The notes below the pieces were generated by a model that worked only from the letters and a program-made list of their open reading frames with translations, had not been told where the DNA came from and ran no database searches. The translations under genes and the position numbers were made by a program. A stretch of 64,000 bases of DNA from Methanoculleus chikugoensis. GTDB lineage: Archaea > Halobacteriota > Methanomicrobia > Methanomicrobiales > Methanoculleaceae. Location: the NCBI RefSeq assembly GCF_019669965.1, contig NZ_AP019781.1, forward strand, positions 186,001 to 250,000, in the 5' to 3' direction. This document shows positions 1 to 8,965 of the stretch, piece by piece (within the stretch, counting starts at the first letter, position 1; every line of letters begins with the position of its first letter).

Positions 1-276
1 AACTACGCGAACGCCGCGTATCTCGCCCTCTGGGGCTACCCGGCCCCAGAAGATGTGCAGGGGTCGGATTTCTCCCGGTTCTGGGAACGCCCCGACGAGA
101 TCGGGGAGATCGTCCGGACGGTCCTCGACGGCGGATCCTGGCACGGCGAACAGACCGGCCTCCTGAACGGCGGCGAGAAGTTCCAGGCGGATCTCCTCGG
201 GACGCCGATCGTGGCCGAAGGCGGCAGGGTGATCGGGATGATGGCGGCAGTTATCGGCCGAAAGGCAGTAACTTGA
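1..276 (+). CDS. PAS-domain protein, C-terminal fragment
   Basis: The reading frame is open from the first base and ends at the TGA at 274-276, so the N-terminus lies outside the window. About 91 residues are visible. They look like a PAS sensor fold: an N-terminal NYANAAYLALWGY stretch typical of PAS/PAC modules, then a WHGEQTGLLNGGEKF segment and a hydrophobic closing strand. The fragment ends just after the PAS core, so the domain is C-terminal in this protein, as in many methanogen sensory proteins where signalling partners sit upstream. The ligand and the output domain cannot be judged from this piece. Confidence 0.75.
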   Translation, partial: NYANAAYLALWGYPAPEDVQGSDFSRFWERPDEIGEIVRTVLDGGSWHGEQTGLLNGGEKFQADLLGTPIVAEGGRVIGMMAAVIGRKAVT

Positions 277-422
277 GCGCCACAGGGTGACCCCCGCCAA
301 CCCCAAAGGATATAAAATCCTATGCCCGGCAGTACCGATCTGCAGTACCGCCCGGCAATTCCGGTTCGTAAAGGCTTATTGTTCCCCGGAGACACCCCGC
401 ATCTACCCAAGGGGGTGAAGAG

Positions 423-923
423 ATGCAGAAGACTATCGAGAGGAGAGAGGCACAGGAGGAGGGCAACGCGGAGACCCGGGAGCTGATGTACGCCATGCTC
501 AACGGCGATACCTACACCAGCTTGCAGGCCATCGGTGCCCTCGGGGCCATGGGGGCTCCGGCGGTCGGGCCGCTGGTGCGGGCGCTGCTTGCCGTCGACA
601 GCGATGCACGCTGGGTCGTGGCGATGGCGCTCGCCCGTGCCGGAACAGAAGCCGTGGAACCGCTCATCGGGGTTGTGCTCGTCGCGGACGACGGGATCAA
701 GAACCCGGCGATCTGGGCGCTTGCCGAGATCGGCGACCAGAGAGCGGTCGACCCACTGGTCGGCGCCCTCCGGACCAGCCGGTCCGAGTGCTGCCGCGCC
801 CTGACCGCCGCGGCCCTGCTGAAACTCGGCGACCCCGCGGGGATCGCCGAGGTGGAGAAGGAGTTCGAGCGGTCGGGCGCGGGGTTCCGGGGCCTTGCCA
901 TGGAGGCCTTCGAGGGGACGTGA
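423..923 (+). CDS. HEAT-repeat (PBS-lyase-like) protein
   Basis: A 166-residue protein. After a charged N-terminus of about 30 residues it has four or five helical HEAT/PBS-lyase repeats, each with the A-[MV]-x-L-[AV]-x-[AIL]-G periodicity (for example IGALGAMGAPAVGPL and WALAEIGDQRAVDPL). Such repeats usually act as a protein-binding scaffold; no catalytic residues are visible. The start follows a good ribosome binding site (GGGGTGAAG just before 423), and a T-run terminator lies about 20 bases after the stop. The partner is unknown. Confidence 0.85.
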   Translation: MQKTIERREAQEEGNAETRELMYAMLNGDTYTSLQAIGALGAMGAPAVGPLVRALLAVDSDARWVVAMALARAGTEAVEPLIGVVLVADDGIKNPAIWALAEIGDQRAVDPLVGALRTSRSECCRALTAAALLKLGDPAGIAEVEKEFERSGAGFRGLAMEAFEGT

Positions 924-939
924 GGCTCACCTCGGGGTA

Positions 940-947
940 TTTTTTTT
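940..947 (+). terminator. T-run terminator after the HEAT-repeat gene
   Basis: A run of eight T follows the stop of the HEAT-repeat gene. Oligo-T on the coding strand is the usual intrinsic termination signal in archaea. The next gene starts 60 bases further on. Confidence 0.55.
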
Positions 948-1009
948 GCCGTCTTTCGGAGCGGCATTGATGGGTAACTTCTAATAGAGCCCGCAAACAA
1001 GAGATCAGT

Positions 1010-1648
1010 ATGCAGGGGCGCCAAATCCTCGTCCTGATCCTCCTTGCAGCAGCCGTCATAGCCGGGGGCTGCACGGCCGAAGAGGATACCGCAGATGCGC
1101 AACCGGTCTCCCGGACACCCGCGCCGACGGAGGTGCAGGCGGTGGGAGCGAGCCAGCCGGCCCCAACGCCGCACGTGCCGCCCCGCGGGAAGGATCAGCC
1201 GCAGAGCGTGGGGTTCGTCGACCCCGCGACCTACCACATCCCGACCCCGACGCCCACGACGACGATGATGAAACCGCCACAAGATGTTCGGATCTCCGGG
1301 AAGCTGGTAGACTACGCAGAGGTGACCTGCGAGTACCCTCCCCGCGTTCTCGCCACCGAGGTCTACCACATCCCCTTCCCCTACTGGGCCGTCAACGTGA
1401 GCGCAACGCCGATGAACGAATACCCGTGGCTCGCGGTGGAGATCCGCGATCCCGACGACCCGAACCGGATCGTCGAGGAAATCAGGTACTCCCGGAACGA
1501 TATCCTTGTTCCTGGAAAGGATTCGGACGGAAAAGAAGAGCAATTTATCATCCAGGAGGGGTACGACGACTACTACTTCTCGATCCGCTCGGAGTCGTTG
1601 AAGTCGCTCACCATCACCATCAGGGTTCCGGAGAAGTACCTCGTCTAG
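1010..1648 (+). CDS. Predicted lipoprotein of unknown function
   Basis: A 212-residue protein with a type II signal peptide: basic start (MQGRQ), a hydrophobic stretch at residues 6-19 and a lipobox ending AGGC near residue 21, followed by a Thr/Pro-rich linker to about residue 90. The C-terminal 120 residues form a folded, mostly beta-looking domain that I do not recognise. It is probably anchored on the outer face of the membrane. No strong Shine-Dalgarno is seen, and an AT-rich patch at about 980 could allow a near-leaderless transcript. The stop overlaps the stop of the convergent gene by three bases. Confidence 0.8.
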   Translation: MQGRQILVLILLAAAVIAGGCTAEEDTADAQPVSRTPAPTEVQAVGASQPAPTPHVPPRGKDQPQSVGFVDPATYHIPTPTPTTTMMKPPQDVRISGKLVDYAEVTCEYPPRVLATEVYHIPFPYWAVNVSATPMNEYPWLAVEIRDPDDPNRIVEEIRYSRNDILVPGKDSDGKEEQFIIQEGYDDYYFSIRSESLKSLTITIRVPEKYLV

Positions 1649-2265
1649 GCGGGAGGAACTTCCGCCCCCTCTTCTGCAGCACGGAGTTCGCGGCCGTAAT
1701 CGGCGATCGCGGCAGCGTACTCCCGCCACGCACTATCTGCCTCGGCGATGTTGCGGTCTGCCGCGTTGTAATCCCGCACCTCATAGGCACCCGCGGCCGA
1801 CGACCAGAGCGTGAACGCACGGTTCAGGTTGTCGAGCGCCCGGACGTATGCCGACTGCGCTCCGGCGTAGGCTTCCGGGACGGCGTCGGCCGCGACGATC
1901 TGGCGGTGGTAGGCCGTAACATCTCTGCCGTACCTCGCGATTGCCGCAAGTTCCCGGGCATGGGCGTCGCATTCGGCAACCGAGAGGTCGTTTGTGGGGG
2001 TGCGCATATGCGCGGAGATCTTATCGTAAACCAGGAAGAGATCAGCCTCCGACGCCGCGACGTGGCTTTCGAATGCCGAAACCTGCTGGCCTTCGGTGTA
2101 ACTCATAGCGAGCACCCCCCCGATCAGAAGAACCGCTATCGCGGCAACCGCCACCCCGGCGGCGGTAAGAGCCTTCCTCCGGTCGACGGCCAGTTTCGGG
2201 ATTTTCAGGTCCGGGAGCTTGGGGATCTTCAGGCCGCCGGATGGTTCGGGGCTATCGGGATCCAT
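1645..2265 (-). CDS. Membrane-anchored helical protein, unknown
   Basis: A 206-residue protein with a cytoplasmic Pro/Lys-rich N-terminus (KIPKLPDLKIPKL), one transmembrane helix at about residues 35-57 and a long Ala/Glu-rich, mostly alpha-helical external part. It starts 5 bases after the stop of the transglutaminase-like gene and so is almost certainly co-transcribed with it. The frame stays open upstream, but the ATG at 2265 directly behind the upstream stop is the natural start. No family is recognised; the pairing suggests an envelope role. Confidence 0.75.
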   Translation of the reverse strand: MDPDSPEPSGGLKIPKLPDLKIPKLAVDRRKALTAAGVAVAAIAVLLIGGVLAMSYTEGQQVSAFESHVAASEADLFLVYDKISAHMRTPTNDLSVAECDAHARELAAIARYGRDVTAYHRQIVAADAVPEAYAGAQSAYVRALDNLNRAFTLWSSAAGAYEVRDYNAADRNIAEADSAWREYAAAIADYGRELRAAEEGAEVPPA

Positions 2266-2270
2266 GCCCG

Positions 2271-3230
2271 TCACGCTCCCCCCGCGGGCAGACGGGCCGG
2301 GAAGATGCGGTATTCTCCCGGCGCGGGGATGTAGCGGAGCGGGACGATCTCTGGGGTCTCGGACTGCACGCTCGGGAGACCCGTCCCGATGGCGTCCCCG
2401 ATGGCCCGCGGGGTTCCCCAGATCGCCGTGGAACCGGCCGAGACGTTCCACCACTCAAAATCCGTCCCCTCGACGTAGTAGTAATGCTGCCCCCCATACG
2501 TGAAGTACCTCGGCGTGTATTTCGCATAATATGGGTTGAACTCGTTCATCCGGATGCCGAGGGCCATATGATCCGAGTATCGGAGCAGCACCGTGTCGTA
2601 GCCGAGGGCGTCGAGGAGCCCCGCCATCAGGATGGCCGCGTCCTCGCAGTCCCCCCTTCCGTCGACGAGCATCTCGACGGGGTATTTCGGATATTCGACG
2701 CCGTCCTCCCAGTACATGGCATGGCGGGGGAGGACGCCCTCGGTATAGGAGGTCGTGTTGTCGTCCCTATCGTAGGGGATCTGCTGGACGAAGAAGACGA
2801 GGTTCATCAACCGGAAGTAATCCTCGTCCGGATTGGCTGCCGGGGGCGCGATCCGGCGGGCGAGATCCTCAAGGGCCGGCCGGTCGACATCCGCGAGCGC
2901 ATACCTCCCCCAGGAGGCAGACTTGCTGAACCGCGGCGTCTCCCGGTGCTCACGGAAGAGCGCCTCCGGAACCGTGACCTGTGTCGTCTGGACGCCGCCG
3001 TCGATAGCCGTCCACCGGAAATTCCGGGCGGAGACCTCACCGTCCTCCGGGAACGGCGTCGGCGCCGGTACCGGCGCGGGCGGGATGTATACGGGCGGGT
3101 CGCCGACCGGCACAGTACCGCGAGAGCCAAAGCCGATCGGCTCCCCGAGGAGAGCGGGTTTCACTACGAGGGCGACGACCAGGATCACGACCGCACCCGC
3201 GATGACCGGGATGACGTCCTTCCACTCCAT
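2271..3230 (-). CDS. Membrane-anchored transglutaminase-like protein
   Basis: A 319-residue protein with one N-terminal transmembrane helix (about residues 7-24), a Pro-rich linker and a transglutaminase-like/papain-fold domain. The catalytic Cys lies in the motif GRGDCEDAA (Cys195), the His in SDHMALG (His221), and an acidic residue in the EGTDFEWW segment (about 254-258), giving the usual Cys-His-Asp/Glu arrangement. Methanogens commonly carry such predicted extracytoplasmic proteases or transpeptidases; the substrate is unknown. It is the first gene of a two-gene operon with the adjoining membrane protein. An AT-rich TTTAAAAACG stretch just upstream is a plausible TATA region. Confidence 0.85.
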   Translation of the reverse strand: MEWKDVIPVIAGAVVILVVALVVKPALLGEPIGFGSRGTVPVGDPPVYIPPAPVPAPTPFPEDGEVSARNFRWTAIDGGVQTTQVTVPEALFREHRETPRFSKSASWGRYALADVDRPALEDLARRIAPPAANPDEDYFRLMNLVFFVQQIPYDRDDNTTSYTEGVLPRHAMYWEDGVEYPKYPVEMLVDGRGDCEDAAILMAGLLDALGYDTVLLRYSDHMALGIRMNEFNPYYAKYTPRYFTYGGQHYYYVEGTDFEWWNVSAGSTAIWGTPRAIGDAIGTGLPSVQSETPEIVPLRYIPAPGEYRIFPARLPAGGA

Positions 3231-3418
3231 AGCAGAATCCCGAACAACGGCCTCCGGTAGAGATGTTTGCTATCTACCGTTTAAAAACGTTAACTGTTCT
3301 GCTCAGGGTGAGGTTTGTTCCGAAATGAGTTAATAGAGGATACAAGAGATGCGAGGGCGAACGGCCTCCGGGCGCCATCCTGCCGGAACCGGCCGGCGGA
3401 AGAGGCGCCAGTTCCGGA

Positions 3419-5632
3419 TCATCTCATCCTAGGCGCGGGCTCCGGAGGGCAGATCCCCTCGAGTCCGGCCAGCTGCTCCCCCGGTTCGGCCGCATACCCG
3501 CAGACCGAAGGATAGTACCGGGTGACGTACTCCTTGAGCATCCGGAGAGAGCAGTACTGCGGGGCGACGCTCTTTATCGACTCTTTCATCATCCGGACCC
3601 ACTTGTGCGGGACGTCGTTCATCGTCCGCGAATAGTAGAGCGGCGCAACCTCGTTCTCGATGAGATCGTAGATCGTCTCCGCATCGGCCCGGTTATCCCC
3701 CGGGGCGGTCGCGTGGCCCTCGAAACCCCATCCGTTCCTGCCGTTGTAGCCCTCGACCCACCAGCCGTCCAGAACCGAGAGGTTCAGCACCCCGTTCATC
3801 CCCGCCTTCATCCCGCTCGTGCCGCTCGCCTCCATCAGCGGGACCGGGGTGTTCATCCAGACATCGACGCCGTGAACCATGTAGCGCGCAAGCTGCTCGT
3901 TGTAGTCTTCGACAAACGCTATCCGGCCGCCGAACCGTGGGTCCTGCGAGTACTGATAGATCGTTTGCAGGATCCGTTTGCCCTGCTCGTCGGCCGGGTG
4001 GGCCTTCCCGGCGAAGACGAACTGCACCGGCCTCCAGCGGTTGTTCACGATTCGATCGAGCCGATCCAGGTCCTCGAAGATGAGATCCGCTCGCTTATAC
4101 TCGGCAAATCGGCGGGCGAACCCGATCGTCAGCGCCGGGGTGTCGAGCATGAGCCCCTCGGCTGCGAGGTTTGCAGGCTCATTCCGGTGCCTCGCCCATT
4201 TGCGGCGTTTCCGATCCCGGATCCGGGCAAAGAGTTTCATCTTCAGCCACTGGTGCTCGCGCCAGAGTTCTTCGTCCGGGATCTCATCGACAACCTCCCA
4301 GATGATCGGGTTGTCGTAATCCTCCCGCCAGTTCGGGTAGATCGGATCCATGTACCGGTCGATGAGCGCCTCGATCCGATGGTTCAGCCACGTCGGCACG
4401 TGAACGCCGTTCGTGATGGCGTCGATCGGCACCTTCTCAGGAGGGAGGTCGGGCCAGAGGGGCTGCCACATCTCCCGGGCGACCTCGCCGTGCTTTTTGG
4501 AGACACCGTTGTGGAACCGGGTCATCCGGAGCGCAAAAGCGGTCATGTTGAACCCGGCGCCCGGGTTATGCGGGTCGTCGCCGAGCGCCATGAACCCGTC
4601 CCAGGAGAGATCCAGCGACGAGGAGTAACTCCGGAAGTACTTCGCCATCAGGTCCTCGGGGAAGACGTCGTGGGCGGCCGCCACAGGGGTGTGGGTGGTG
4701 AAGACCGAGGTGCCCCTGACCTGTTCGCGCGCCTCATCGGGGGACATCCCGGCAACGAGCCGCTCGCGGAGCCGCTCGAGGAGGGCAAACGCCGAATGCC
4801 CTTCGTTCAGGTGCATCGCCGAGTACTCCACGCCGAGGGTATGGAGAACCTTCCTCCCGCCGATGCCGAGCACCAGCTCCTGCCGGAGCCGGCACTCGAG
4901 CTCTTTTAAGTAAAGGCGATGAGAGATGTTCCGGTTCTCGGGATGGTTCTCATCGATATGGGTGTCAAGGAGATAGAGGGGGACCCGTCCCACCTGGACC
5001 TTCCAGACCGCGACGTAGATCGGCGGGTCGATCAGGGGCACCTGCACCACGAGCTGCTTTCCGTCGTCGCCGAGCACCCGGAGAACCGGGGCGGCGTCAC
5101 GATCCAGGATCTCCGCGACGTTCTTCTGCCACCCGTCCGCCTCGATGTGCTGGTGGAGATAGCCTTCGGCGTACATGAACCCGACGGCGACCGTCGGCAC
5201 GCCGAGATCGCTCGACGCCTTGACGTGGTCGCCCGCGAGGATCCCGAGCCCTCCCGCGTAGAACGGGAGCGAGTGGTGCAGCCCGAACTCGCTCGAGAGG
5301 TAGGCGATCGTCAGCGGGGTCCGCCCGGGGTAGTGTTGTGCAAACCAGCTCGTCCCCGGCGTCATGTACTCGTGAAACCGGTGCATGATGATGTCGTAGC
5401 GGCGGAGGTACTCCGGGTTCGCCGCCGCCCGCTCGAAGAATCGCGGCGGGGTGTCGAGAAGCATCCTGACCGGGTTGTGGCGGCTCATCTTCCATTCCGC
5501 CCGGTTCAGCATCTTGAAGAGCACGCTCGCCGAGGAGTGCCAGCTCCACCAGAGGTTGTACGCGAGGTCGACCAGCCCGAAGATCCGTTCCGGAACGTGG
5601 GCAAACCGGTCATAAGGTATCTCCGTCTTCAT
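3419..5632 (-). CDS. glgP: Alpha-glucan (glycogen) phosphorylase
   Basis: A 737-residue GT35 phosphorylase that releases glucose 1-phosphate from alpha-1,4-glucan. The N-terminus matches the short archaeal/bacterial type (NLWWSWH near residue 27). The pyridoxal-phosphate lysine lies in the signature EASGTSGMKAGMNG at about residue 605. The C-terminus ends soon after the catalytic domain; the whole is somewhat shorter than the 800-850 residues common in the family, but all core blocks are present. It is monocistronic here. With gapdh elsewhere in the window it fits storage-glycogen turnover and gluconeogenesis. Confidence 0.95.
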   Translation of the reverse strand: MKTEIPYDRFAHVPERIFGLVDLAYNLWWSWHSSASVLFKMLNRAEWKMSRHNPVRMLLDTPPRFFERAAANPEYLRRYDIIMHRFHEYMTPGTSWFAQHYPGRTPLTIAYLSSEFGLHHSLPFYAGGLGILAGDHVKASSDLGVPTVAVGFMYAEGYLHQHIEADGWQKNVAEILDRDAAPVLRVLGDDGKQLVVQVPLIDPPIYVAVWKVQVGRVPLYLLDTHIDENHPENRNISHRLYLKELECRLRQELVLGIGGRKVLHTLGVEYSAMHLNEGHSAFALLERLRERLVAGMSPDEAREQVRGTSVFTTHTPVAAAHDVFPEDLMAKYFRSYSSSLDLSWDGFMALGDDPHNPGAGFNMTAFALRMTRFHNGVSKKHGEVAREMWQPLWPDLPPEKVPIDAITNGVHVPTWLNHRIEALIDRYMDPIYPNWREDYDNPIIWEVVDEIPDEELWREHQWLKMKLFARIRDRKRRKWARHRNEPANLAAEGLMLDTPALTIGFARRFAEYKRADLIFEDLDRLDRIVNNRWRPVQFVFAGKAHPADEQGKRILQTIYQYSQDPRFGGRIAFVEDYNEQLARYMVHGVDVWMNTPVPLMEASGTSGMKAGMNGVLNLSVLDGWWVEGYNGRNGWGFEGHATAPGDNRADAETIYDLIENEVAPLYYSRTMNDVPHKWVRMMKESIKSVAPQYCSLRMLKEYVTRYYPSVCGYAAEPGEQLAGLEGICPPEPAPRMR

Positions 5633-5968
5633 CCGACCCGCATTACCTGTAGCACCTGATAAGTGCTTCTGTCACGAGTGACGGGCGGGCAGGAACCGGC
5701 TCACCGCCGCTCTTCGCGCTCCATGAACTCCCGGATCTCCTCGATTCGCCTCCTCGCACGTGCATACCGTTCCTGCTCGTCCATGGGATTCCGGTAACGG
5801 ATCGGGATACGTATACCTATCCTTACACCACCGCGGCAGGGAGCGGGAGGTGTCCGGCGGGAGGCAGGCCGCCTCTTGCGGTCTTTGGGGGCGATAGCAG
5901 AAGGACGGCGCGGATGGGATACCAGTTTTTGCGGATACGGTCTCACGATGGAAAACGGACATTGAAAG

Positions 5969-5977
5969 GTATTATAT
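5969..5977 (+). promoter_or_regulatory. TATA box of the ABC exporter operon
   Basis: The sequence GTATTATAT lies in a locally AT-rich patch. A transcript starting about 25 bases downstream would include the GGAGGGG ribosome binding site at 6014-6020 of the ABC ATPase gene. Confidence 0.45.
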
Positions 5978-6027
5978 GCGCCGTTTACCGATCTTCCTTC
6001 AAGAAGACCCGAAGGAGGGGGACTCGC

Positions 6028-6753
6028 GTGCGGCAGATGATCGAGGCAACCGAACTCACGAAGAACTACGGCAACGTCACCGCCGTGAACAGGGTATCGT
6101 TCTCTGTCGCGGAGGGGGAGCTCTTCGGCCTGCTCGGGCCGAACGGTTCGGGGAAGACGACGATGATCCGGATGCTGACCGGGCAGATTCCGCCGACGGC
6201 AGGATCGGCCCGGGTGATGGGGCTCGATCCGGCGAACGACCCCATCGGGGTCCGGGGGCTCGTCGGGATCATTCCCGAGCAGGAGACGCCGCCGAGTTTC
6301 CTCACCGCGGAGGAGTACCTCCGCTTCGTGGCCGGCATCCGCAACCTCGACTCCGTCGACGAACGGTGCGACCGCTGGTTCGACCTGCTGGAGTTCCAGG
6401 ACAAGCGGGATGTCCTCTGCAAGGATCTCTCGCGGGGCACCCGGCAGAAACTGATGTTTGCGCAGGCGTTCCTCCACGAACCCCGTCTCGCCCTCATCGA
6501 CGAGCCGCTGATCAACCTGGACCCCATCATGCAGCGGACGGTCAAAGACTTCCTCACCAGTTACGTCCAGGGCGGCGGGACCGTCTTCATCTCCACCCAC
6601 ATCCTCGAGATCGCCGAGGAGATCTGCGACCGTATCGGGATCATCCACAACGGCAGGCTCCTCCACTCCGGCCCGGTCGAAGACCTCGTCGCGACGGGCA
6701 GGCACCTCGAGTCCTTCTTCCTCGACCTGGTGCGGGGCGATGCCGGTGCCTGA
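6028..6753 (+). CDS. ABC transporter ATP-binding protein
   Basis: A 241-residue nucleotide-binding subunit of the ABC-2 (drug/Na+/polymer export) type. Walker A GPNGSGKTT is at about residue 37, a divergent signature LSRGTRQK at about 134, Walker B LALIDEP at about 155 and the switch His in STHILE at about 191. The start is GTG at 6028, seven bases after the strong GGAGGGG; the ATG at 6037 is too far from it. It overlaps the permease gene by 14 bases, so the two form one exporter. The substrate is not evident. Confidence 0.88.
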   Translation: MRQMIEATELTKNYGNVTAVNRVSFSVAEGELFGLLGPNGSGKTTMIRMLTGQIPPTAGSARVMGLDPANDPIGVRGLVGIIPEQETPPSFLTAEEYLRFVAGIRNLDSVDERCDRWFDLLEFQDKRDVLCKDLSRGTRQKLMFAQAFLHEPRLALIDEPLINLDPIMQRTVKDFLTSYVQGGGTVFISTHILEIAEEICDRIGIIHNGRLLHSGPVEDLVATGRHLESFFLDLVRGDAGA

Positions 6754-8152
6754 CCTCTTTTACGCGATGATGAAGGAAGAGTGGCGGATGCACTCGACGA
6801 TCTTCGGGAGCCTCGGGTTCGCGCTCTTCCCGGCGGTCATCGCGGTCTTCGCCTTTCTCGGGTCGCTCACCCTCCCGATCTTTGCAGACGTCTTCCCGTA
6901 CGACGTGGTCGCGCTCCTCATACACGCGCTCTTTCTGCTCATGGGCGTGATGGTGGGATCGTTCGGCCTCATGGGCCGGGAGTTCATGAACCGGCGGTTC
7001 GGGCAGGCAAGCCTCATCGCCTACGCTTCCCGGAGCCTCCCGGTCTCGGAACGGCGGATCTTCGCCGCGTTCCTCATAAAGGATACCGTCTACTACATCC
7101 TGCTCTACGTCCTTCCCTTTGCCGCCGGGTTCACCGCGGCGACGCCGTTCACCGGCCTCGACCCGGCTCTGGGGCTCCTCGCGTTCGTCTCCCTCGCGCT
7201 CGCCTTTCTCCTCGGGCTCTCCGCCGTCTGCTTCCTCTCGACCCTCTACGCACGCTCCGTCGCGCTCCTCGCCGGAACGGCGGCGGTGCTTGCGGTTGCG
7301 GCGCTTGCGGCGTTCCGCCTCGGGGCGATGACCATCTCCACCGTCCTTCCCCCCTATGCCTTCTTCCTCGACCCCGCCCTGGAACCGCTCGCGCTCTCGC
7401 TCCTCCTCATCCTGGTGCCGGCGGCCGCATCCGTTATCTTCGTCACCGTCGATTACCCGGACCGGACGAAGCGGTTTACCAACCGCCTCGATCCTCTCGC
7501 GGGGAGACTCGGCGGTCTCGGGAGCGCGCACTTCATCGCGAAGGACGCCCTCGACCTCCTCCGGAGCGAAGGCGGTGCCGGGAAGGTGATCTTCTCGTTC
7601 CTCCTCCCCCTCGGGCTCGTCTGGGTCTGCCTTCAGGTCCTGATCCGGTTCATCCCGGGGATCGATCCCCTCGTGGTCTTTGCGGTTCTGCTCGGGGTGA
7701 TATCGGCCACGATCTACAACTGGCTGACCGAGTTCGACTCCTTCACCTCCTACGCCTTCCTGCCGGTGGAGGTCTCGGAGGTGATCGACGCGAAACTGAA
7801 GAGCTACGCGCTTGCAAACCTCCTCCCGGCGACAGTGCTCGTGCTCGCGGCGGCGACCTCCGGCGGGGCGGGGACGTTCCTCCCGGCCCTTGCCGCGTTC
7901 GCCTCGGTCTCGGCCTACACCCTCGCGGTGACGGTCTACCTGACCGGGCTCCACCCGAACGTGATGCTCTATCACGCCTGGGTCTTTCTGCGCTACCTCC
8001 TCGCGATAAGCCCGGCGCTCCTGCTCCTCATCTTCGCCTCGATCGTCGACCCCGCGTACGCGGCCCTGAGCCTCCTCCTCCTCGCGCCCGCGGCGTTCCT
8101 CCTCGCCCGCGCCCGGACGAGGTGGCAGGCGTGGGAGATGCCGACGTACTGA
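6740..8152 (+). CDS. ABC-2 type permease
   Basis: A 470-residue, very hydrophobic membrane protein with about twelve predicted transmembrane helices and short loops. It is the permease partner of the preceding ATPase and overlaps it. Its size, roughly twice a minimal six-helix ABC-2 permease, suggests that two half-permeases are fused. No signature identifies the exported substrate. Confidence 0.8.
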   Translation: MPVPDLFYAMMKEEWRMHSTIFGSLGFALFPAVIAVFAFLGSLTLPIFADVFPYDVVALLIHALFLLMGVMVGSFGLMGREFMNRRFGQASLIAYASRSLPVSERRIFAAFLIKDTVYYILLYVLPFAAGFTAATPFTGLDPALGLLAFVSLALAFLLGLSAVCFLSTLYARSVALLAGTAAVLAVAALAAFRLGAMTISTVLPPYAFFLDPALEPLALSLLLILVPAAASVIFVTVDYPDRTKRFTNRLDPLAGRLGGLGSAHFIAKDALDLLRSEGGAGKVIFSFLLPLGLVWVCLQVLIRFIPGIDPLVVFAVLLGVISATIYNWLTEFDSFTSYAFLPVEVSEVIDAKLKSYALANLLPATVLVLAAATSGGAGTFLPALAAFASVSAYTLAVTVYLTGLHPNVMLYHAWVFLRYLLAISPALLLLIFASIVDPAYAALSLLLLAPAAFLLARARTRWQAWEMPTY

Positions 8153-8182
8153 ACCTCTCACTTTCACCCCCCGCGCGGCGCG

Positions 8183-8190
8183 GTTTTTAA
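8183..8190 (+). promoter_or_regulatory. TATA-like element upstream of 8215
   Basis: GTTTTTAA lies in an otherwise GC-rich gap, with its centre about 28 bases before the ATG at 8215. The spacing would give a leaderless or near-leaderless mRNA. Confidence 0.4.
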
Positions 8191-8214
8191 CCCCCGGCAG
8201 GCGACCCCGGGAGT

Positions 8215-8607
8215 ATGCTAGAGAGAGCAGGCTACCTCCAGAACAGCAGGTGCGCCGCGGCCGACGAGTGGGGGAGACCCTGCCGGATCGTCGAGATCGC
8301 CCTCGACGGCAGGCGGTTCGGGGCCAGGGTCGGCGAACTCCAGCAGGCGCTCGGCGGCCGGCGCCCGGCCCGGGTCAGGCTCCTTCACGACGACTGGGGC
8401 CCGGTTCTCGGGGATACGGTCGGCCGCGCGGAGCGGTCGCGGACGGGGAAGGCGGTCGTCTTCGAGCTCGTCACCGGCGAGCGCTACACGGTGCCGGCCG
8501 CGGCGCTCCGGGCCGTCCTTGCCCGGGAGGCCGCCTTTGCTCCCGTCTCGGCAATCCTCCCCGCGGGCATCCCGGCCGTCCGACAGCAGGTTCTCGTCAC
8601 CGGGTAA
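8215..8607 (+). CDS. Hypothetical protein
   Basis: A 130-residue protein with the codon use of its neighbours. It is mixed alpha/beta, rich in Arg and Ala, with no transmembrane segment and no recognised motif. The sequence begins MLERAGYLQNSRCAAADEWG. It converges on the IMPACT-family gene, and the two 3' ends overlap by 11 bases. A TATA-like stretch at the right distance supports the start. I do not recognise a family. Confidence 0.65.
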   Translation: MLERAGYLQNSRCAAADEWGRPCRIVEIALDGRRFGARVGELQQALGGRRPARVRLLHDDWGPVLGDTVGRAERSRTGKAVVFELVTGERYTVPAAALRAVLAREAAFAPVSAILPAGIPAVRQQVLVTG

Positions 8608-8965
8608 CCCCCGCCTCGCGGAGCGCCGCCTCCCCTGCATCGCGGAACGCCCGCCCGACGTTGCCCGGGCCGAGGAGAACGCCCCCGAAGATCCGCGAGA
8701 CCACCAGCGCGTGGCTCCCGAGGCTGTGCCTGCGGAGCAGGTCGAGGAGGATCCTCCCCGGCCGGCCGACCTCGCCGTCGTTCTTGAACTCCTCGAGTGA
8801 ACCGCACCGGAGGGCGGCGCAGTGGTGAGCGGCCTTCCGGTAGGCCTCCCGGTGGCCGGCGAGAACCGCCGCGACGTCCTGTGGTCTCTCGATCCGGTAG
8901 AGGTGCGCGTAGAACCGCGACCGCCGGACCTCGGTCGCGGCGGCGCCGAGGGGCTCCGCGGTCAC
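8597..8965 (-). CDS. IMPACT/YigZ N-terminal domain protein
   Basis: A 122-residue protein corresponding to the N-terminal UPF0029 domain of IMPACT/YigZ. The diagnostic blocks are AAHHCAALR, EEFKNDGEVGRPG, and SRIFGGVLLGPGNVGRAFRDA. YigZ proteins are about 200 residues with a second ferredoxin-like domain, which is absent here. The start is GTG at 8965, overlapping the phosphatase stop as GTGA, so translation is probably coupled. In eukaryotes IMPACT modulates the translational kinase Gcn2; the archaeal role is not established. Confidence 0.85.
   Translation of the reverse strand: MTAEPLGAAATEVRRSRFYAHLYRIERPQDVAAVLAGHREAYRKAAHHCAALRCGSLEEFKNDGEVGRPGRILLDLLRRHSLGSHALVVSRIFGGVLLGPGNVGRAFRDAGEAALREAGVTR

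Noticed and set aside
5701-5784. A 27-codon ORF on the minus strand, MDEQERYARARRRIEEIREF and on
   Set aside because: The peptide looks like a charged helix and resembles the start of 2TM-domain proteins, but it is too short to judge, has no good ribosome binding site, and nothing follows it.
6641-8167. A 508-codon open frame antisense to the ABC permease
   Set aside because: It arises from the high GC content; the translation is a low-complexity Arg/Glu mixture, and the sense frame gives clear membrane helices.
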